This document shows positions 17,434 through 26,210 of a stretch of DNA of 64,000 nt, in pieces. A program made the position numbers and the translations under genes. Source of the DNA: Stutzerimonas kunmingensis (lineage in GTDB: Bacteria; Pseudomonadota; Gammaproteobacteria; Pseudomonadales; Pseudomonadaceae); contig NZ_PISM01000022.1 in the NCBI RefSeq assembly GCF_002929225.1, forward strand, positions 310,001 through 374,000. Reading direction: 5' to 3'. Under the pieces are notes generated by a model. It was not told the origin of the DNA, made no database searches, and saw only the letters and a list, made by a program, of their open reading frames with translations. Position 1 is the first letter of the stretch; every line of letters starts with the position of its first letter.

Positions 17434-18647
17434 TACCAGAGCGCCAGTTGTGCGGGCGTGTCGCGCAGATGCTGGCGCAGCATGGCCGACTCCCGCCCTG
17501 CCAGGCTTGGCCGGTAATCCTGAGTGATGACGAAGGGTTTGGCTTTCTCGAGCGAGCAGCGCAGACGGGTCAGATCCTCGAAGCGGATGCGCTTCTGCCG
17601 GCGCAGATCCACCAGGCGTTTCGCGCTGAGCATGCCGATTCCGGGAATGCGGGCGATCATCGTCGGTTCGGCGCGGTTGAGGTCCACCGGAAACTGGTCG
17701 CGGTGCGCCAGCGCCCAGGCCAGCTTCGGATCGATATCCAGCGCGAGGTTGCCTGGCCCGCTGAGCAGTTCGTCGGCCTTGAAGCCGTAGCCACGCATGA
17801 GAAAGTCGGCCTGATACAGGCGATGCTCGCGCATCAGCGGTGGTGCCGCGAAAGGCACGGTGTTGGGGCTGTGCGGAATCGGGCTGAAGGCCGAGTAGTA
17901 GACCCGGCGCAGTCGATAGCTGCCGTACAACGATTGGGCGGTGTGCAATATGGTGCTGTCGTCGGTGTTGTCGGCGCCAACGATCATCTGCGTGCTCTGC
18001 CCGGCGGGTGCGAAGCGCGGCGCCCGCCGCTCGGCGCTAGCCTCGGTTTCGCCCTGGTGGATGGTGTGCATGGCCTGTTTGATGGTCACCACCTGCTTTT
18101 CCGGTGCCAAGCGGATCAGACTGGTTTCGGTCGGCAGTTCGATGTTCACGCTGAGCCGGTCGGCATAGCGGCCGGCTTCGGCGATCAGCAGCGGGTCGGC
18201 GTCGGGAATGGTCTTGAGGTGGATGTAGCCGCGAAACTCGTGCTCCTCACGCAGAAGCCTGGCGACCCGCACCAGCTGTTCCATGGTGTAGTCCGCCGAG
18301 CGGATGATGCCGGAGCTGAGGAACAGGCCGCTGATGCAGTTGCGCCGGTAGAAGTCGAGCGTCAGGCTGACCACTTCTTCCGGCGTGAAGCGCGCCCGCG
18401 GCACATCGCTGGAGCGGCGATTGACGCAGTATTGGCAGTCGTACAGGCAGAAGTTGGTCAGCAGGATCTTCAGCAGCGCCACGCAGCGCCCATCCGGCGT
18501 GAAGCTGTGACAGATGCCCATACCGTTGGTGGCGCCGAGTCCGCTCTTGCCCTTCGAGCTGCGCTTCGGTGCGCCGCTGCTGGCGCAGGAAACGTCGTAC
18601 TTGGCCGCGTCGGCGAGCACGCTGAGTTTGTCGATCAATTGCATCAT
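17433..18647 (-). CDS. Putative DNA modification/repair radical SAM protein (TIGR03916)
   Basis: This is a 404-residue radical SAM protein from the ATG at 18647 (MMQLIDKLSVLADAAKYDVS); the next ATG, at 18644, fits equally. It has an N-terminal cysteine region (SCASSG, GICHSF), the cluster motif CLYDCQYC (CxxxCxxC) and LFLSSGI. A C-terminal helix-hairpin-helix (ARIPGIGMLSAKRLVDLRRQ) fits DNA binding. The frame is open upstream to 18752 across the LexA site, which argues that the true start is the internal ATG. It pairs with the DUF4130 gene as in many genomes. The target lesion or modification is not known. Confidence 0.88.
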   Translation of the reverse strand: MMQLIDKLSVLADAAKYDVSCASSGAPKRSSKGKSGLGATNGMGICHSFTPDGRCVALLKILLTNFCLYDCQYCVNRRSSDVPRARFTPEEVVSLTLDFYRRNCISGLFLSSGIIRSADYTMEQLVRVARLLREEHEFRGYIHLKTIPDADPLLIAEAGRYADRLSVNIELPTETSLIRLAPEKQVVTIKQAMHTIHQGETEASAERRAPRFAPAGQSTQMIVGADNTDDSTILHTAQSLYGSYRLRRVYYSAFSPIPHSPNTVPFAAPPLMREHRLYQADFLMRGYGFKADELLSGPGNLALDIDPKLAWALAHRDQFPVDLNRAEPTMIARIPGIGMLSAKRLVDLRRQKRIRFEDLTRLRCSLEKAKPFVITQDYRPSLAGRESAMLRQHLRDTPAQLALW

Positions 18648-18658
18648 GGTGACCGTTA

Positions 18659-18678
18659 TACTGTTTGCATATACAGTA
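18659..18678 (-). promoter_or_regulatory. LexA (SOS) box upstream of the radical-SAM repair pair
   Basis: TACTGTTTGCATATACAGTA is almost the gammaproteobacterial SOS consensus: CTGT-N8-ACAG with the outer TA/TA pair intact on both sides. It ends 11 bases before the ATG at 18647 and overlaps a possible -10 (TATAAC, 18660-18655 on the minus strand), a position where LexA would block transcription. It also lies about 100 bases ahead of the divergent TM2 gene, but the tight spacing points to the minus-strand pair. Confidence 0.85.
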
Positions 18679-18777
18679 TCACGGTTGCGCATGGCGGCAA
18701 GGTCCGTCTGGCGGGGCGGTTCAGGCGCATTATCGGATAAGCTGGACGTCACTCATCAATCGCACATCGAGGTTCGG

Positions 18778-19173
18778 ATGCAGCAGAACACCCATAGCAC
18801 GCTGATCGGCTATCTCTTGTGGATATTCGGTTTTCTAGGCTCCCACCGCTTCTACTACGGCAAGCCCATCACCGGCACCATTTGGTTCTTTACCCTCGGC
18901 CTGTTCTTTGTCGGCTGGATCATCGACCTGTTTCTGATCCCATCGATGGATCGTGAAGCGGACCTGCGCTTCCAGCCGGGGCCCATCGACTACACGGTCG
19001 GCTGGATACTGCTGACCTTTCTCGGCGTATTCGGTGTACACCGCATGTATCAGGGTAAGTGGATCACAGGAATCCTTTACCTGTTCACTGGTGGCTTGTT
19101 CTTTATCGGTGTGCTTTACGACTTCTGGACGCTGAACTCGCAGATATCCGAGCGCAATCTGGCGCGGAGCTGA
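18778..19173 (+). CDS. Tandem TM2-domain membrane protein
   Basis: This 131-residue protein is built of two TM2 units. Each has two helices joined by a G..HRFYYGK / GVHRMYQGK turn: residues about 8-52 and 70-118. The linker between them is charged (DREADLRFQPGPID). The ATG at 18778 has GAGG upstream and begins MQQNTHSTLIGYLLW; the frame is open to 18514, but that part is antisense to the radical SAM gene. TM2 proteins have no agreed bacterial function. It is a single gene between two minus-strand units. Confidence 0.85.
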   Translation: MQQNTHSTLIGYLLWIFGFLGSHRFYYGKPITGTIWFFTLGLFFVGWIIDLFLIPSMDREADLRFQPGPIDYTVGWILLTFLGVFGVHRMYQGKWITGILYLFTGGLFFIGVLYDFWTLNSQISERNLARS

Positions 19174-19250
19174 ACGAGTAGGGCAGGAAACACTTTAGAA
19201 ATCTGGCAGGCATGGACGGGTTGATGTCCAGCCTGCGCAGATATTTCGCA

Positions 19251-20528
19251 TCAGCCTTCGAAGCTAAGGTGGCCGTCGACGATGGTGTAGCGCACCGCGC
19301 CCGGCAGGCAGTGGCCCATGAACGGGCAGTTACGACCTTTGGAATACCAGCGCTCGCCGACCAGGGTCGAACTGTGCTGATCGAACAGCACCAGGTCCGC
19401 AGGTTGGCCGGCTTGCAGGGTGCTGGTCGGCAGGCGTAGTGCTGCAGCGGGCCCGCTGGTCAGGCGCGCCAGCAGGGTTGGCAGGTCGAGCAAGCCGTCA
19501 TCCACCAATGTCAGCGCCAGTGGCAGCAGAATTTCGGCACTGCTGATGCCCGGTTCGGTTTCGCCGAACGGGGCCAGTTTGGCATCGGCCTCGTGTGGCT
19601 GGTGATGACTGGAAATCGCCGAGATGACGCCCGCCTTCACCGCCTCACGCAGGCCAGCGCGATCCGCTGCGCTGCGCAGTGGCGGTTGCACGTGATACAG
19701 GCTGGAGAAACCGTGCAGCGCTTCATCGGTGAGGATCAGCTGATACATGGCCACGTCGGCCGTCACCGGCAGGCCGCGAGCCTGTGCCTGGGCAATCATT
19801 TCCGCGCCTCGGGCGCTGGTCAGTTGGGCGAAATGCGCGCGAACGCCGGAGCGCTCGACTAGCAGCAGATTGCGCGCCAGTGCCACGGTTTCGGCAGTCT
19901 CCGGAATCCCCGACAGGCCGAGGAAGCTGGCGGCGGCTCCTTCGTGAGCAAGCCCGCCTTCGGCCAGATCGTGGTCCTGGGAGTGGAAGATCACCGTCAG
20001 ATCGAAGGTGGCGGCGTATTCCAGCGCACGGCGCAGGTTGCGATTGCTGGCAAATTCGGTAAGGCCGTTGCCGAACGCGACACACCCGGCTTCACGCAAC
20101 GCGACCAGCTCGGAAAGCTGCTCGCCGGCCAGGTTGCGCGTTAGCGCGCCGATGGGGAACACCTTGGCATGGCCCGACTCACGGGCGCGATCGAGGATCA
20201 GTTCGGTCACCGCCGCGGTATCCAGCACCGGTCGCGTTTGCGGCGGGGAGCACAGGCTGGTGATGCCGCCAGCGGCGGCGGCCAGGGTCTCGCTGGCAAT
20301 GCTGCCTTTGCGGCTGTAGCCGGGCTCGCGCAGGGCTACCGCAAGATCGACCAGGCCGGGTGCGGCGGTCAGACCCTGTGCGTCGATTGTCTGTTGTGCT
20401 TCGAAGCCGGCTGGCGCCTGGCCGATGGCGGCGATCTTGTTGTGCTGTAGGTAGATATCGGCGATTTCGTTGCGCCCGCTGACGGGGTCGATCACGTGTG
20501 CGCCGAGGATTCGGGTTGCCACCATCAC
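19251..20528 (-). CDS. pyrX: Dihydroorotase-like non-catalytic subunit of aspartate carbamoyltransferase (PyrC')
   Basis: This is a 425-residue amidohydrolase-fold protein. Active dihydroorotases carry HxH in D.H.HLREPG; here the sequence is [10 protein letters not shown], so both zinc-binding histidines are alanine. The distal metal site reads ISSHHQPHE instead of a DHAPH-type motif. This is the inactive PyrC' that pseudomonads use as a structural partner for PyrB. The start overlaps the pyrB stop by four bases (20525-20528), the known pyrB-pyrC' arrangement. A true dihydroorotase must be encoded elsewhere. Confidence 0.94.
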   Translation of the reverse strand: MMVATRILGAHVIDPVSGRNEIADIYLQHNKIAAIGQAPAGFEAQQTIDAQGLTAAPGLVDLAVALREPGYSRKGSIASETLAAAAGGITSLCSPPQTRPVLDTAAVTELILDRARESGHAKVFPIGALTRNLAGEQLSELVALREAGCVAFGNGLTEFASNRNLRRALEYAATFDLTVIFHSQDHDLAEGGLAHEGAAASFLGLSGIPETAETVALARNLLLVERSGVRAHFAQLTSARGAEMIAQAQARGLPVTADVAMYQLILTDEALHGFSSLYHVQPPLRSAADRAGLREAVKAGVISAISSHHQPHEADAKLAPFGETEPGISSAEILLPLALTLVDDGLLDLPTLLARLTSGPAAALRLPTSTLQAGQPADLVLFDQHSSTLVGERWYSKGRNCPFMGHCLPGAVRYTIVDGHLSFEG

Positions 20529-21541
20529 TGCTGCTCCTCGGATGCGGATTCAGAATCGATCTGGCGCTGGGCCGCCTGGCCGCTCATCGCCATGGACAGC
20601 ACGGCCATGCGAATGGCGATGCCATAGGTGACCTGATTGAGGATCACCGATTGCGGGCCGTCGGCCACCGCCGACTCGATCTCCACGCCGCGGTTGATCG
20701 GGCCCGGGTGCATGACTATGGCGTCGGGCTTGGCCAGTGCGAGACGCTGGGTGTTCAGACCGTAGAGTTTGTAGAACTCCCCTTCGCTGGGAAGCAGGCC
20801 GCCCTGCATGCGCTCGCGCTGCAGGCGCAGCATGATCACCACGTCGACATCGCGCAGCCCCTCGTTCATGTCGTTGAACACGCGCACACCGTACTGCTCG
20901 ATGCCCTCAGGCAGCAGGGTTTTCGGTGCGATCACGCGGATGTCCGGGCAGCCCAGTGTCTTCAGCGCCAGCATGTTCGAGCGCGCTACCCGCGAATGCA
21001 GAATGTCACCAACGATGGCGACCGAGAGGTTCTCGAAGCTGCCCTTGTGGCGGCGGATGGTAAGCATGTCGAGCATGCCCTGGGTCGGGTGCGCATGGCG
21101 CCCGTCGCCGCCGTTGATCACCGCGACCTCCGGGCTGACGTGCTCGGCGATGAAGTGTGCGGCACCGGAGTCGGCATGGCGTACTACGAACATATCCGCG
21201 GCCATGGCTTCCAGGTTGCGCAGCGTATCGGTGAGGGTCTCGCCCTTGCTGGTGGAGGAGGTCGAGACGTTCAATGTGATGACGTCTGCCGACAACCGCT
21301 GCGCCGCCAGTTCGAAGGTCGTGCGGGTGCGCGTGGAGTTCTCGAAGAACACGTTGCAGACGGTTTTGCCGCGCAGCAGTGGAACCTTCTTCACCGCCCG
21401 TGCGCCGACTTCGAGGAATGAATCGGCAGTGTCCAGGATCTCGGTGAGCAACTCGCGCGGCAGGCCGTCGAGGGAGAGAAAATGGCGCAGCTGGCCTTGG
21501 TCGTTCAACTGTAGCGGGCGCTTGGCGTCGGTGGGCGTCAT
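20525..21541 (-). CDS. pyrB: Aspartate carbamoyltransferase catalytic subunit PyrB
   Basis: PyrB joins carbamoyl phosphate and aspartate in pyrimidine synthesis. The 338-residue protein has the carbamoyl-phosphate loop [54 protein letters not shown] and [11 protein letters not shown]. It is slightly longer than the E. coli chain, as expected for the Pseudomonas type that forms a dodecamer with PyrC'. It lies between pyrR upstream (47 bases) and pyrX downstream (overlap). Confidence 0.96.
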   Translation of the reverse strand: MTPTDAKRPLQLNDQGQLRHFLSLDGLPRELLTEILDTADSFLEVGARAVKKVPLLRGKTVCNVFFENSTRTRTTFELAAQRLSADVITLNVSTSSTSKGETLTDTLRNLEAMAADMFVVRHADSGAAHFIAEHVSPEVAVINGGDGRHAHPTQGMLDMLTIRRHKGSFENLSVAIVGDILHSRVARSNMLALKTLGCPDIRVIAPKTLLPEGIEQYGVRVFNDMNEGLRDVDVVIMLRLQRERMQGGLLPSEGEFYKLYGLNTQRLALAKPDAIVMHPGPINRGVEIESAVADGPQSVILNQVTYGIAIRMAVLSMAMSGQAAQRQIDSESASEEQQ

Positions 21542-21588
21542 CGCAGGATCTCGGTTGGCGGGGCTGTGGGGCGGACTTGCCGGCTCGC

Positions 21589-22101
21589 TCAGGAGCCGCT
21601 GGTTTCCATCTGTTGTTCGAGGGCCAATGGCTCCGGTCCGATCAGCTTGATGCGCTGCTCGGGCGCCAGCGACAGGGTGGCGCCGACCACGTCCGGGCGA
21701 ATCGGCAGCTCACGCGCGTTCAGGTCGAGCAGGCAGACCAGCGTTACGCTGGCAGGACGACCGTAGTCGAACAGTTCATTGAGCGCGGCGCGGATGGTGC
21801 GGCCGGTCATCAGCACGTCATCGATCAGCACCAGGTGCTGGCCTTCGATCTCGAAAGGCAGCTCCGACGGCTGCACCTGCGGGTGCAGGCCCTTCTGGGT
21901 GAAGTCGTCGCGATAGAAGGACACGTCGAGAATGCCGAGCGGTTCGTTCTGCGCGCGGGCTGCGAGCAGCGCCTGGGCCACCCAGACGCCGCCGGTACGG
22001 ATACCGATGAAGCGCGGCTCCTGGATGTCACGATCAATCAGGTGCTGCTTCAGTGTGGCGACCATCTCGGGCAGCAGCTGTTCGGGATTGGGCAGAATCA
22101 T
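21589..22101 (-). CDS. pyrR: PyrR, pyrimidine operon regulator/uracil phosphoribosyltransferase homologue
   Basis: This is a 170-residue PRTase-fold protein with the PRPP motif [21 protein letters not shown] and [12 protein letters not shown]. In Bacillus, PyrR attenuates pyr mRNA; in pseudomonads a regulatory role on pyrB expression has been proposed, and uracil phosphoribosyltransferase activity may be weak. No antiterminator/terminator pair is evident in the 47-base pyrR-pyrB gap. It is co-directional with ruvX, 22 bases downstream of it. Confidence 0.93.
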   Translation of the reverse strand: MILPNPEQLLPEMVATLKQHLIDRDIQEPRFIGIRTGGVWVAQALLAARAQNEPLGILDVSFYRDDFTQKGLHPQVQPSELPFEIEGQHLVLIDDVLMTGRTIRAALNELFDYGRPASVTLVCLLDLNARELPIRPDVVGATLSLAPEQRIKLIGPEPLALEQQMETSGS

Positions 22102-22123
22102 GGGGTCTCCTTACAGGTCTGGA

Positions 22124-22552
22124 TCAGGCGGCAGGGTGATCGCTCAGCCAGCCTTCCAGTAATAGGGCTGCGGCCAGGGCATCCACCGGGCGATCGCGAT
22201 AGCTGCCGTGCTGGCCTTGGCGCAGACGCTCGCCTTTGGCTTCGAACGTGGTCAGGCGTTCGTCGTGAGTGTGCACCGGCAGGTTGAAGCGACCGTTGAG
22301 TCGGCGGGCGAACTTTTCCGCCCGAGCACTCATGTCGCTGGGCGTGCCGTCCATGTTCAGCGGCAGGCCGACGACCAGCGCATCGGGCTGCCATTCGCGC
22401 ATCAGCGCCTCGATCTGTTGCCAGTCCGGCACGCCGTTCTGCGCCTTGAGTACGCAGAGTTCACGTGCTTGCCCGGTAATGACCTGGCCGACGGCGACGC
22501 CAATCTGCTTGGTGCCGTAGTCGAAGCCGAGCAGCAGTCGCGGCGCACTCAT
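22124..22552 (-). CDS. ruvX: Putative pre-16S rRNA nuclease RuvX (YqgF)
   Basis: This is a 142-residue RNase H-fold protein with LLGFDYGTKQIGVAVG (first catalytic Asp), DALVVGLPLNMDGTPSDMS and HDERLTTFEA, then a C-terminal DALAAALLLEGWL with the last acidic residue. It is implicated in 16S rRNA 5'-end maturation and recombination. Its ATG overlaps the algH stop by four bases, so the two are coupled. Confidence 0.94.
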   Translation of the reverse strand: MSAPRLLLGFDYGTKQIGVAVGQVITGQARELCVLKAQNGVPDWQQIEALMREWQPDALVVGLPLNMDGTPSDMSARAEKFARRLNGRFNLPVHTHDERLTTFEAKGERLRQGQHGSYRDRPVDALAAALLLEGWLSDHPAA

Positions 22553-23118
22553 GCGTGGCCGACCTGGGTGCTGAGCAGGCGCAGGTCGACGCCGAGTGAT
22601 GCTGCCGCGGCGTTCAGGCGTTGGTCATAAGGTAGGTCGAACAGGATTTCGGTATCCGCGGGGCAGCTGAGCCAGGCATTGTCGGCCAGTTCGGCTTCCA
22701 GCTGTCCCGCTTCCCAACCGGCGTAACCTAGGGCCACGAAGTGCCGAGCAGGCCCCTGGCCGTCCGCAATGGCGAACAGGACGTCCTGCGATGTGGACAT
22801 GCCCAGCGGGCCGAGGGAGAGGGTGGCCTGGAATTGCTGGTCGGGCGAATGCAGAACGAAGCCGCGATCGGTCTGCACCGGGCCGCCGGAGAATATCGGC
22901 AGGCTCTGGCAGAGCGGGGGGATCGGCTCGTCCGGGCGCAGCTGCTCCAGCACATCAGCCAGGCTCAGCCCGCTCGGGCGATTGACGATCAGGCCCATGG
23001 CGCCTTCTGCGCCGTGTTCGATCAGGTAGATCAGCGTCTGGGCAAAGTTCGGATCGGCCATCTGCGGCATGGCGATCAGGAAGTGATGCTTGAGGTAGCT
23101 GGGCGCGGTGCTTTTCAT
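22549..23118 (-). CDS. algH: AlgH/YqgE family protein (DUF179)
   Basis: The 189-residue protein starts MKSTAPSYLKHHFLIAMPQM. It has family blocks DPNFAQTLIYLIEHGAEGAMGLIVNRPSG, FSGGPVQTDRGFVLH and ALGYAGWEAGQLEAEL. In P. aeruginosa AlgH affects alginate production, but its biochemical role is unknown; its fold suggests binding rather than catalysis. It is coupled to ruvX and follows tonB3 by 66 bases. Confidence 0.92.
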   Translation of the reverse strand: MKSTAPSYLKHHFLIAMPQMADPNFAQTLIYLIEHGAEGAMGLIVNRPSGLSLADVLEQLRPDEPIPPLCQSLPIFSGGPVQTDRGFVLHSPDQQFQATLSLGPLGMSTSQDVLFAIADGQGPARHFVALGYAGWEAGQLEAELADNAWLSCPADTEILFDLPYDQRLNAAAASLGVDLRLLSTQVGHA

Positions 23119-23184
23119 GCGCGTTAGCTTAAGCGTTGCACCGCGTTCCGGCTACAGGTGCGACGGTTCGCCCGGCTGCCGATT

Positions 23185-24078
23185 TCAGCGACTCGAAAGC
23201 CTGTCGCCGCGCTCGAAACGCCAGGTGCGGATGATCTCCACCTGGTCGAACTTCTGCGCCAGTTCGCCGGTGAAGGGCGCAAAAGGCGCTGCCAGTCGCA
23301 CGATGCGCAGCGCGGCATCGTCCAGCACCGGCTTGCCGGAGGACTCGATCACGCGCAGCTCCTGGATGGTGCCGTCGCGGTTGATGGTCACCAGCATGCG
23401 CAGGCTGCCGTAGATCTGCTGGCGGCGTGCCTCGTCGGGATAGTTGAGGTTGCCGATGCGCTCGACCTTCTTGCGCCATTCGTCGCGATACCAGGCGCTG
23501 ATGTCGCGCATGGTGGCGGCGCTGTTCTGTCGGCTGACTCTGGGGCGCTTGGCATAGCGCTCGACCTCCTGCGCCAGCTCGGCTTCGAGGCTGGCGATCT
23601 CCGCGCTCAGTTGTGAGCTGTCGAATGCCGGCGCTGCTTGCGGCTCGGGCTGCGGTGGCGTCTGTTGCTTGACGTCGGCCTTTTCGCGCTGTGGGCTGCG
23701 AGTGGTGACGACGGTCTTCGCCGGTTCCGGCCGGGTGCTGCGAGGCGGTGCTGCCGGCGGGGTGACCTTGCGGACCTCGGTATCCTGGAACTGCGCTTGC
23801 TCGGTAGTTTTCGGCGTGGCCTTGTGCTCCAGCGTGCCGCTGCCCTGCTGATTGTCTTGGGCGAGGAAGTCCGCTTCCTTGGGCTTCTCTTCGCTTTTGA
23901 AGGTCGACAGGGTGATTTCCAGCGTCTTGCTGATCTGCTTCGGCTCGGAGAGGGTAAAGCCAAGCCCGAGAATCAAGGCCAGATGCAATGCGGTAGCCAG
24001 AAAAAGCGTAAAGCCGAGCCTGTCCGCCGGGCGGACTCGGGTGGTTTCAGGCACGGGATGGCGGATAGCGGCGTTCAT
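23185..24078 (-). CDS. tonB3: TonB-family energy transducer (TonB3-like)
   Basis: From the ATG at 24078 the protein has 297 residues: a cytoplasmic start, one membrane anchor (FTLFLATALHLALILGLGF), a Pro/Lys/Glu-rich periplasmic spacer, a helical segment and a C-terminal TonB domain (YPDEARRQQIYGSLRMLVTI to VEIIRTWRFERG). Its position between algH and gshB matches P. aeruginosa TonB3, which is needed for twitching and pilus assembly, and the pil-chp cluster begins 1.3 kb away. An in-frame opening to 24138 is not used. Confidence 0.9.
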   Translation of the reverse strand: MNAAIRHPVPETTRVRPADRLGFTLFLATALHLALILGLGFTLSEPKQISKTLEITLSTFKSEEKPKEADFLAQDNQQGSGTLEHKATPKTTEQAQFQDTEVRKVTPPAAPPRSTRPEPAKTVVTTRSPQREKADVKQQTPPQPEPQAAPAFDSSQLSAEIASLEAELAQEVERYAKRPRVSRQNSAATMRDISAWYRDEWRKKVERIGNLNYPDEARRQQIYGSLRMLVTINRDGTIQELRVIESSGKPVLDDAALRIVRLAAPFAPFTGELAQKFDQVEIIRTWRFERGDRLSSR

Positions 24079-24118
24079 CGCAGGTCGGGTCGGCTCGAAG
24101 TGCCGCGCAGTCTGCCGG

Positions 24119-24153
24119 CTTTGAGCTTGGAGTCGCAAGCTCCAAGCTCAAAG
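24119..24153. repeat. Perfect 14-bp extragenic palindrome between gshB and tonB3
   Basis: CTTTGAGCTTGGAG (24119-24132) pairs exactly with CTCCAAGCTCAAAG (24140-24153) around the loop TCGCAAG. There is no T run on either side. GAGCTT-type palindromes of this form recur between genes in pseudomonad chromosomes, so it may be a dispersed repeat that also stabilises the gshB 3' end. Confidence 0.6.
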
Positions 24154-24165
24154 CTGTTAGCTGGT

Positions 24166-25116
24166 TCAACCTTGCAGCTTCGCCGCGATCGCGTCCATGA
24201 GCCGTTCGCCGATGCGGGTATCAAAGGCATTGTCGATTTCGCGGATGCAGGTCGGGCTGGTGATGTTGATTTCGGTGAGGTAGTCGCCGATCACATCCAG
24301 GCCGACAAACAGCAGGCCGCGCTTGCGTAGTTCCGGGCCGACGATCGCCGCAATCTCGCGGTCGCGATCCGAAAGCGGCTGTGCCACGCCGCGACCACCC
24401 GCGGCCAGATTGCCGCGCGTTTCGCCTGCGGCGGGGATTCGCGCCAGGCAATAGGGAATCGGCTCGCCATCGATCATCAGGATGCGCTTGTCGCCGTCCT
24501 TGATCGCGGGAATGTATCGCTGAGCCATGATCTGGCGGCTGCCGTGCTCGGTCAGAACCTCGAGAATAACCGACAGATTCGGGTCGCCCTCGCGATGACG
24601 AAAGATCGATGCACCGCCCATCTCGTCGAGGGGTTTGAGAATGATGTCACGGTGCTCGCGGGCGAACTCGCGGAGAATGTCCGAGCGCCGACTGACCAGT
24701 GTCGGCGGGGTGCATTGTGGAAACTGGGTGGCGAAGAACTTCTCATTGCAGTCGCGCAGGCTCTGCGGTCGATTGACCACCAGCGTTCCGGCCTTTTCCG
24801 CCAGTTCCAGCAGATAGGTTGCGTAGACATACTCGCTGTTGAAAGGCGGGTCCTTGCGCATGAGGATCACGTCCAGATCAGTCAGGGCCGCATCGACCTC
24901 CCCATCCTTCTCGAACCAATGTTGTGGGTCGTTGAATACCCGCAGCGGGCACATGCGCGCCCGGGCCTGATTGCCGAGCTGATATAGGTCGCGCTGCTCC
25001 ATGTAGAACAGTGTCCAGCCTCGCGCCTGGGCAGCCAGCAGCATGGCCAGCGAGCTGTCCTTCTTGAAGGCGATCTGCGCGATAGGGTCCATGATGATCC
25101 CGACGCGAATGGTCAT
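24166..25116 (-). CDS. gshB: Glutathione synthetase GshB
   Basis: GshB joins gamma-glutamylcysteine and glycine using ATP. The 316-residue ATP-grasp protein begins MTIRVGIIMDPIAQIAFKKDSS. It has LILRKDPPFNSEYVYATYLL-type substrate region (MRKDPPFNSEY), NEKFFATQFPQ, ILKPLDEMGGASIFR (ATP lid), YCLARIPAAGETRGNLAAGG and INITSPTCIREID. Length and motifs are normal. It is divergent from pilG. Confidence 0.97.
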   Translation of the reverse strand: MTIRVGIIMDPIAQIAFKKDSSLAMLLAAQARGWTLFYMEQRDLYQLGNQARARMCPLRVFNDPQHWFEKDGEVDAALTDLDVILMRKDPPFNSEYVYATYLLELAEKAGTLVVNRPQSLRDCNEKFFATQFPQCTPPTLVSRRSDILREFAREHRDIILKPLDEMGGASIFRHREGDPNLSVILEVLTEHGSRQIMAQRYIPAIKDGDKRILMIDGEPIPYCLARIPAAGETRGNLAAGGRGVAQPLSDRDREIAAIVGPELRKRGLLFVGLDVIGDYLTEINITSPTCIREIDNAFDTRIGERLMDAIAAKLQG

Positions 25117-25225
25117 GGGGTGTTCTCCGGCAATGGGCGGCGAAGCGCCGCCAGTGGCTCAAAATGTCGCTGCAGATTGGCTGTGGTTGTGCACTGGGTC
25201 AAGGAAAATCCGGATGCTTTTCCGG

Positions 25226-25255
25226 TTGATAGCGTGTGCATGAGGAGTGTGCTAA
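25226..25255 (+). promoter_or_regulatory. Possible sigma-70 promoter for the pilG operon
   Basis: TTGATA (25226-25231) and TGCTAA (25250-25255) are separated by 18 bases in the 236-base gap between divergent gshB and pilG. The match is moderate. Transcription would start about 90 bases ahead of pilG. Confidence 0.35.
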
Positions 25256-25352
25256 AAAGGTCCGGCGATTGGGTGCAGCCCATCGGTGGCAGGGCCTCCG
25301 GCGCACTGACATAACGATAAACTACGACTCACCGAGGCGATGGTAGGGCGAA

Positions 25353-25760
25353 ATGGAACAGCACTCCGAGGGCTTGAAGGTCATGGTGATCGACGATTCG
25401 AAAACGATTCGTCGCACTGCTGAAACCCTGCTGAAGAAAGTAGGTTGCGATGTCATCACCGCTGTGGACGGTTTCGATGCGCTCGCCAAGATTGCGGATA
25501 CTCATCCCCGCATCATCTTTGTCGATATTATGATGCCCAGGCTGGACGGTTATCAGACCTGTGCGTTGATCAAGAACAACAGTTCCTTCAAGTCGACGCC
25601 GGTGATCATGCTGTCTTCCAAAGATGGCCTGTTCGACAAGGCCAAAGGGCGTATTGTCGGATCCGATCAATACCTCACCAAGCCGTTCAGCAAAGAAGAG
25701 CTGCTCGGTGCGATCAAGGCGCATGTCCCTGATTTCGCACCGGTGGAGCAAGCATCCTGA
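25353..25760 (+). CDS. pilG: Twitching-motility response regulator PilG
   Basis: This is a 135-residue single-domain receiver that acts as one output of the Pil-Chp kinase ChpA and promotes pilus extension and cAMP signalling. MVIDDSKTIRRTAE gives the acidic pair (D14, D15), FVDIMMPRLDGYQT holds phospho-acceptor D58, and YLTKPF gives the conserved Lys. It has a 24-residue C-terminal extension past the receiver. It is the first gene of pilGHIJK-chpABC. Confidence 0.97.
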   Translation: MEQHSEGLKVMVIDDSKTIRRTAETLLKKVGCDVITAVDGFDALAKIADTHPRIIFVDIMMPRLDGYQTCALIKNNSSFKSTPVIMLSSKDGLFDKAKGRIVGSDQYLTKPFSKEELLGAIKAHVPDFAPVEQAS

Positions 25761-25803
25761 AGTTCGGCATTGTTTGCCGCTGAAGCCTTCCTATGGAGAA
25801 ATC

Positions 25804-26169
25804 ATGGCTCGCGTTCTGATTGTTGATGATTCGCCGACCGAAATGTACAAGCTCACCGCCATGCTTGAGAAGAATGGCCATGTGGTGCTTAAAGCAGAGA
25901 ATGGCGCTGACGGCGTCGCGCTGGCTCGTCAGGAAAAGCCGGATGCCGTGTTGATGGATATTGTCATGCCTGGGCTGAATGGTTTTCAGGCTACGCGTCA
26001 ACTGACCAAAGATTCTGAAACCAGTCACATTCCGGTGATCATCGTCACCACCAAGGATCAGGAAACCGATAAGGTCTGGGGCAAACGCCAAGGCGCCAAG
26101 GATTACCTGACCAAGCCGGTGGACGAAGCCACATTGCTAAAGACCCTGAATGCCGTTCTGGCGGGCTGA
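25804..26169 (+). CDS. pilH: Twitching-motility response regulator PilH
   Basis: This is a 121-residue CheY-like receiver, the second output of ChpA and generally viewed as a phosphate sink or retraction-side regulator. MARVLIVDDSPTEMYKLTAM carries the acidic pair, LMDIVMPGLNG has D52, and YLTKPVDE carries the Lys. The start is the ATG at 25804 with TATGGAGAA upstream; a longer frame that overlaps pilG (to 25624) is not credible. Confidence 0.97.
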   Translation: MARVLIVDDSPTEMYKLTAMLEKNGHVVLKAENGADGVALARQEKPDAVLMDIVMPGLNGFQATRQLTKDSETSHIPVIIVTTKDQETDKVWGKRQGAKDYLTKPVDEATLLKTLNAVLAG

Positions 26170-26210
26170 CGCCGCGGTAGCCAACACTCGGACAAAGGGA
26201 CGTGGCCAGC

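Noticed and set aside
18514..18777. N-terminal extension of the TM2 gene across the LexA box
   Set aside because: It would be antisense to the radical SAM gene, lacks a ribosome site and does not look like a TM2 protein. The ATG at 18778 has GAGG upstream.
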